DNA from: JAGNLM01 sp964439835
GTDB lineage: Bacteria > Pseudomonadota > Gammaproteobacteria > JAABTG01
NCBI GenBank assembly: GCA_964439835.1
Contig: CAYTPQ010000006.1
Span: 1-64,000, forward strand
DNA length: 64,000 bases
Direction of reading: 5' to 3'
Every line of letters starts with the position of its first letter. Within the stretch, counting starts at the first letter, position 1. A program made the position numbers and the translations under genes. The notes below the pieces were generated by a model. The model was not told the DNA's origin. It ran no database searches and worked only from the letters and a program-made list of their open reading frames with translations. This document shows, in pieces, positions 60,350-64,000 of this stretch.

Positions 60350-60979
60350 TCAGTGGCCCTGGGCCGCCTTGGCCCGGCGCTCCTCGCGCTTCTTGCGGAT
60401 CATCGCGGTGTCGGCCGCCATGTCGAGGTAAGCGGCCTTGAGCGCGCCGTCGAAGTCGGTCAGCTCGCCGCCCTGCTCGGCCTTCACCGCCTCGGCCGCC
60501 TCGCGCGAGGCGTACGCGTACTTGCTGGTGCGGCTCATCACCGGCGGCAGCTTCGAGCCGACCAGGTAGACGGCCTTGTCGGCGTCCACCAGCGGCACCA
60601 CCTCATCCTTTGAGCCCGCGTCAGCCGCGTAGAGGCCCTTCGGCGAGAGGTCCATGTTGACCGACAGGCTAAGTGCCGTGCAGTGCACGGAGCAAGTGGC
60701 GTCGACCCGGTGGTCGCCGTACCAGATCAGCTGGCGGGTGCGGTGGAACTGCTTGCGGTCCATCCCGCAGTAGGGGCACTTCGGGTACTTCGCCAACTCG
60801 TCCTTCAGGGGCTCGGCGTCGGGGGCCGTCTTCGGCTGGAACTGCAGCGGGGTGCCGTCCCCCGGGCACGCCGGTGCGGCAGTGGCGGGAGCAGAGAGAA
60901 TCCCGAGGCCGGTCGCTGCCCCAGCGGTCAGCATGACCCGAAGCGCCTGCCGGCGCCCTACGCTGTCGACTGTCTTCAT
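60350..60979 (-). CDS. nosL: NosL-like copper protein with Tat-type signal
   Basis: A 209-residue protein similar to NosL, a Cu(I)-binding accessory protein of nitrous oxide reductase. It has CPYCGM (about 69-74) and a second pair, CSVHC. The N terminus SVGRRQALRVMLTAGAATGLGILSAPATA resembles a twin-arginine signal rather than the lipoprotein signal of classical NosL. GGGAGGA precedes the ATG at 60979. No nosZ, nosD or nosR is near, so its copper client is unknown. The 282 bases upstream (60980-61261) show no gene. Confidence 0.75.
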   Translation of the reverse strand: MKTVDSVGRRQALRVMLTAGAATGLGILSAPATAAPACPGDGTPLQFQPKTAPDAEPLKDELAKYPKCPYCGMDRKQFHRTRQLIWYGDHRVDATCSVHCTALSLSVNMDLSPKGLYAADAGSKDEVVPLVDADKAVYLVGSKLPPVMSRTSKYAYASREAAEAVKAEQGGELTDFDGALKAAYLDMAADTAMIRKKREERRAKAAQGH

Positions 60980-61261
60980 GAGTCCTCCCGTCGGGTGGAT
61001 AGGGGGTACGTCGTGTCGCCGTCGGCCGCGGCAGACACTGGGCAAGGGCCGTGCCGGTCGTGTACTGCGGTAACCGCTTGAGATGTGGGCAAGCCAGCTG
61101 GCGTCGGCCGCGCAGGGTGCGGGATTTCACACAGGGCTGCGGCAAAGCCCACGAACGGCCCGGCCCACTCCTGGCGGCTTGCCGGCCCCTTCCGTCGCAC
61201 TCATCCGCACGCTGGCCCGGCATCCCATCGAGGCCCCGGGGGTCCGTTCGGTCAGCGCCGG

Positions 61262-61957
61262 CTACAGCCCCCGGCTCACCATCATCCGCTTGATCAGGCC
61301 GATGGCGCGGGTCGGGTGCAGGCCCTTGGGGCAGACCTCCACGCAGCTCATGATGGTGTGGCAGCGGAACAGCTTGTAGGGGTCGTCGAGGTCGCGCAGG
61401 CGCTCGTCGGTCGCCTGGTCCCGGGAGTCGGCGAGGAACCGGTAGGCCTGCAACAGGGCCGCGGGGCCGAGGAAGCGGTCCGGGTTCCACCACCAGGAGG
61501 GGCAAGAGGTCGAGCAGCAGGCGCAGAGGATGCACTCGTAGAGCCCGTCGAGGCGGTCCCGGTCCCCGGGGCTCTGGCGGTACTCGACGTCGGGTTCCGG
61601 GTCCTGCACGGTCAGCCAGGGCCGCACCGCCCGGTACTGGCGGTAGAACTGCGCCATGTCGACCACCAGGTCGCGGACGACCGGCAGCCCCGGCAGGGGC
61701 CGGACAGTGACCGGCTCGGTCAGCCCGGCGAGCGGGGTCACGCAGGCGAGGCGGTTGCGGCCGTTGACGTTCAGCCCGTCCGAACCGCACACGCCCCCGT
61801 GGCAAGAGTGTCGGAAGGTCAGGCTGTCGTCTTTCGCCTTCAGGCGCAGGAGGGCGTCCAGCAGCATCATCCCGGGCTCGACCGGCTCCAGCTCGTACTC
61901 CTGCATCCTTGGCGCGGCGCCGGTCTCCGGGTGGTAGCGGTAGATCGAGAAGCGCAT
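61262..61957 (-). CDS. sdhB: Succinate dehydrogenase iron-sulfur subunit
   Basis: Carries electrons from SdhA to quinone through three Fe-S centres. The 231 residues show the [2Fe-2S] cysteines (SCHGGVCGSDGLNVNG ... LAC), then CILCACCSTSCP for [4Fe-4S] and CHTIMSCVEVCPKGLHP for [3Fe-4S]. The ATG overlaps the sdhA stop (ATGA). Last gene of the sdhC-D-A-B operon. Confidence 0.97.
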   Translation of the reverse strand: MRFSIYRYHPETGAAPRMQEYELEPVEPGMMLLDALLRLKAKDDSLTFRHSCHGGVCGSDGLNVNGRNRLACVTPLAGLTEPVTVRPLPGLPVVRDLVVDMAQFYRQYRAVRPWLTVQDPEPDVEYRQSPGDRDRLDGLYECILCACCSTSCPSWWWNPDRFLGPAALLQAYRFLADSRDQATDERLRDLDDPYKLFRCHTIMSCVEVCPKGLHPTRAIGLIKRMMVSRGL

Positions 61958-63720
61958 CAGTAGACCCGCTCCTTCGGCGGGAACGCCTCGACGGTGAGGG
62001 GCTTCAGGCGCACCGGCTTGTACTCGAGCCGCTGGCCGTCGCGGAAATAGAGCGAGTGCTTGAGCCAGTGAGCGTCGTCTCGCTGTGGGTAGTCGGCCCG
62101 CGTGTGCGCGCCGCGGCTCTCCTGGCGACCCAGGGCCGAGACCACGGTGGCGAGACCGACCTCGACCAGGTTCTCCAGCTCCAGGGCCTCGATCCGCGCG
62201 GTGTTGAAGACCCGGCTGCGGTCCCGTATCTCGGCGTAGGGCAGGCGCTCGACGATGCCCCGCACCCGATCCAGGCCCTCGCGCAGCACTGCCTCGGTGC
62301 GGAACACCCCGACGTAGCGCTCCATCACCGCCCGCAGCTCCGCCCGCAGGCCGTCGACCGTCTCGTCGCCGCGCCGGGCGTCGACCTCGGCGAGCCGCGC
62401 CAGCGCCCGCTCGGCGGCCTCCTTGTCGAAGGGCCGGTGGCGGCGGTGCTCGGCCAGGTAGCCGACGATGTGGTTGCCCGCCGCACGGCCGAACACGACG
62501 ATGTCGAGGAGCGAGTTCCCGCCCAGGCGGTTTGCCCCGTGCACCGAGACGCAGGCGCACTCGCCGACGGCGTAGAGACCTGGCACCGCCTCCTCGGGGC
62601 CGGTGCGCGCCGGCACGACCACCTGGCCGTCGCGGTTGGTCGGGATCCCGCCCATGGTGTAGTGCAGGGTCGGGTAGACGGGGATCGGCTCGCGGGCCGG
62701 ATCGACCCCGGCGAAGGTGATGGCGAGCTCGCGGATGCCCGGCAGGCGCCGGGCGACCACTTCCTCGCCCAGGTGGTCCACCCGCAGGAGCGCGTGGTCG
62801 CCGTTCGGGCCGCAGCCGCGGCCCTCCTGGACCTCTGTCGCGATGGCCCGCGCGACTACGTCGCGGCTCGCCAGGTCGCGTGCGTGGGGGGCATAGCGGG
62901 CCATGAAGCGCTCGCCGTCCCGGTTCACCAGATAGCCGCCCTCCCCGCGCACGCCCTCGCTGATCAGCACGCCCTTGCCGGCGATCCCGGTCGGGTGGAA
63001 CTGGTGGAACTCCATGTCCTCCAGCGGGATCCCCGCGCGCAGGGCCATCGCCAGGCCGTCGCCGGTGTTGATCACGGCGTTGGTCGAGGTGCGGTAGAGC
63101 TGGCCAGGGCCGCCGGTGGCGAGCAGCGTGGTCTTCGCCTCGATCACCAGGGGCTCGCCGGTCGCGATGTCCAGCACCAGCGCGCCGAGCACGTAGCCCT
63201 CGCGGTCGGTCAGCAGGTCGACCGCGAAGAACTCGTCGAAGAAGTGGGTCCGCGCCCTCAGGTTCTGCTGGTAGAGGGCGTGGAGCATGGCGTGCCCGGT
63301 GCGGTCGGCCGCCGCACAGGTGCGCGCGGCCTGCTCGCCGCCGAAGTGCTGGCTCTGGCCGCCGAACGGGCGCTGGTAGATCTTGCCGTCGGGCAGGCGA
63401 CTGAACGGCACGCCGAAGTGCTCGAGCTCGATCACCAGCCGCGCCGCGGCTCGGCACATGTACTCGATGGCGTCCTGGTCGCCCAGGTAGTCGCTGCCCT
63501 TGACGGTGTCGAACATGTGCCAGTGCCAGCTGTCGGCCGACACGTTGGCGAGCGCGGCGTTGATGCCGCCCTGGGCGGCAACCGTGTGGGAGCGGGTCGG
63601 AAAGACCTTGGAGACCACGGCCACGGTCGCCTCGGCCCGGGCCAGCTGCAACGCGGCGCGCAGCCCCCCGCCCCCGGCCCCGATCACCAGGCTGTCGAAG
63701 CGCCGGCGCTCGACGCTCAC
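61957..63720 (-). CDS. sdhA: Succinate dehydrogenase flavoprotein subunit
   Basis: Catalytic subunit oxidising succinate to fumarate. It has 587 residues from the GTG at 63720. The FAD fold is SLVIGAGGGGLRAAL, the covalent FAD histidine is in TRSHTVAAQGGINAAL, and the substrate site residues include HPTG and RGEGGYLVNRDGERF. GTG overlaps the sdhD stop (GTGA). Confidence 0.97.
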   Translation of the reverse strand: MSVERRRFDSLVIGAGGGGLRAALQLARAEATVAVVSKVFPTRSHTVAAQGGINAALANVSADSWHWHMFDTVKGSDYLGDQDAIEYMCRAAARLVIELEHFGVPFSRLPDGKIYQRPFGGQSQHFGGEQAARTCAAADRTGHAMLHALYQQNLRARTHFFDEFFAVDLLTDREGYVLGALVLDIATGEPLVIEAKTTLLATGGPGQLYRTSTNAVINTGDGLAMALRAGIPLEDMEFHQFHPTGIAGKGVLISEGVRGEGGYLVNRDGERFMARYAPHARDLASRDVVARAIATEVQEGRGCGPNGDHALLRVDHLGEEVVARRLPGIRELAITFAGVDPAREPIPVYPTLHYTMGGIPTNRDGQVVVPARTGPEEAVPGLYAVGECACVSVHGANRLGGNSLLDIVVFGRAAGNHIVGYLAEHRRHRPFDKEAAERALARLAEVDARRGDETVDGLRAELRAVMERYVGVFRTEAVLREGLDRVRGIVERLPYAEIRDRSRVFNTARIEALELENLVEVGLATVVSALGRQESRGAHTRADYPQRDDAHWLKHSLYFRDGQRLEYKPVRLKPLTVEAFPPKERVY

Positions 63721-64000
63721 GCCCCGCCCCCGAAGAGCACCCGCAGCGCCCAGAGACCCTGGGCGGCCAGCGCCAGCGCGAGCAGGGCGAGGACCCCCAG
63801 GCGAACCCCCGCCTGGCGGACGTAGTCGAGGACCACGTCGCGCACCCCGACCCAGGCGTGGAGCAGCAGCGCGCCGAAGAACAGGGCCGTGGCGACCGAC
63901 ATCACCGGCCCGCGGACCCAGGCGGACCAATCGGCCAGGGTCTCGGGGGGTACGAGCGCCAGCCGCCCGCCGACGTACCCGCTGAAGCCCGCCAAGTAGA
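63717..64000 (-). CDS. sdhD: Succinate dehydrogenase membrane anchor subunit, C-terminal part
   Basis: Visible part of about 93 residues with two membrane helices (ATALFFGALLLHAWVGV and LGVLALLALALAAQGLWAL). The conserved His (LLHAWVG) and Asp (VVLDYVR) of the SdhD haem and quinone region are present. The frame stays open to the window edge; the TTG near 63995 is probably not the true start, because SdhD normally has about 20 to 30 more residues. sdhC should follow beyond 64000. Confidence 0.85.
   Translation of the reverse strand, partial: YLAGFSGYVGGRLALVPPETLADWSAWVRGPVMSVATALFFGALLLHAWVGVRDVVLDYVRQAGVRLGVLALLALALAAQGLWALRVLFGGGA

Noticed and set aside
1..64000. CRISPR arrays, rRNA genes, prophage or transposase genes.
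   Set aside because: No regularly spaced repeats, rRNA signature or recombinase/transposase domain could be found on either strand.

Overview
This 64 kb window is a continuous stretch of very GC-rich (roughly two thirds G+C by eye) bacterial chromosome, densely packed with core genes. Gene content and order point to a gammaproteobacterium. Supporting blocks are the AlgU-MucA-MucB-MucD envelope-stress operon running into lepA-lepB-rnc-era, the order serS-crcB-rarA-lolA-ftsK-trxB-aat-bpt-infA, the order kdsB-trm112-lpxK-exbD-exbB / comEC-DUF2062-lolD-lolC, and the EF-P lysylation set. The style resembles Chromatiales/Ectothiorhodospiraceae-type organisms, but the sequence alone does not fix the genus. 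No phage, insertion sequence with a transposase, CRISPR array or rRNA is seen; one tRNA-Ser(UGA) is present.

Layout. 1-8.3 kb (minus): sigma-E/AlgU, its anti-sigma system, the periplasmic protease MucD, then EF4, signal peptidase I, a DUF4845 protein, RNase III and the start of Era. 8.4-12.7 kb: NadB, then EF-P with EpmA (minus) and EpmB (plus), which attach beta-lysine to EF-P. 12.7-19.8 kb (minus): a DUF1015 protein, HtpX, ParC, ParE and a CNP1-like lipoprotein; the htpX-parC gap holds a strong plus-strand terminator with no plus-strand gene in front of it. 20.1-27 kb: rubrerythrin (minus), the isoprenoid cluster xseB-ispA-dxs, folE2, and a CCG-domain Fe-S protein with its DUF3501 partner. 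27.1-32.4 kb: YjbQ, an FmdB-like zinc ribbon, tRNA-Ser, a BI-1/YccA membrane protein and proton-translocating transhydrogenase pntAB.

32.5-43 kb: SerS, DUF190, CrcB, RarA, LolA, FtsK (minus); TrxB, a FemAB-like protein, Aat, Bpt and IF-1 (plus). 43-48.6 kb: a PPP-type phosphatase, a small unknown gene, the LPS/energy cluster exbB-exbD-lpxK-trm112-kdsB and an uncharacterised glycosyltransferase-like gene. 48.6-57 kb: a palindrome-rich MITE-like element, ComEC, DUF2062, LolD/LolC, TsaB, a YoaA/DinG helicase and a QxK nuclease-like protein. 57.3-64 kb: a PAS-GGDEF protein, YgfX-SdhE, a sigma-54 activator lacking a sensor domain, a NosL-like protein, and sdhB-sdhA-sdhD running off the end.

Many operon junctions use 4-bp overlaps (ATGA, GTGA, one TTGA), suggesting extensive translational coupling. 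The most interesting material lies between genes: the orphan terminator at about 15.1 kb, two perfect palindromes upstream of rubrerythrin, a terminator-like hairpin abutting the lepA start codon, the 214-bp nested-hairpin element at 48.7 kb and the large inverted repeat between pntB and serS.
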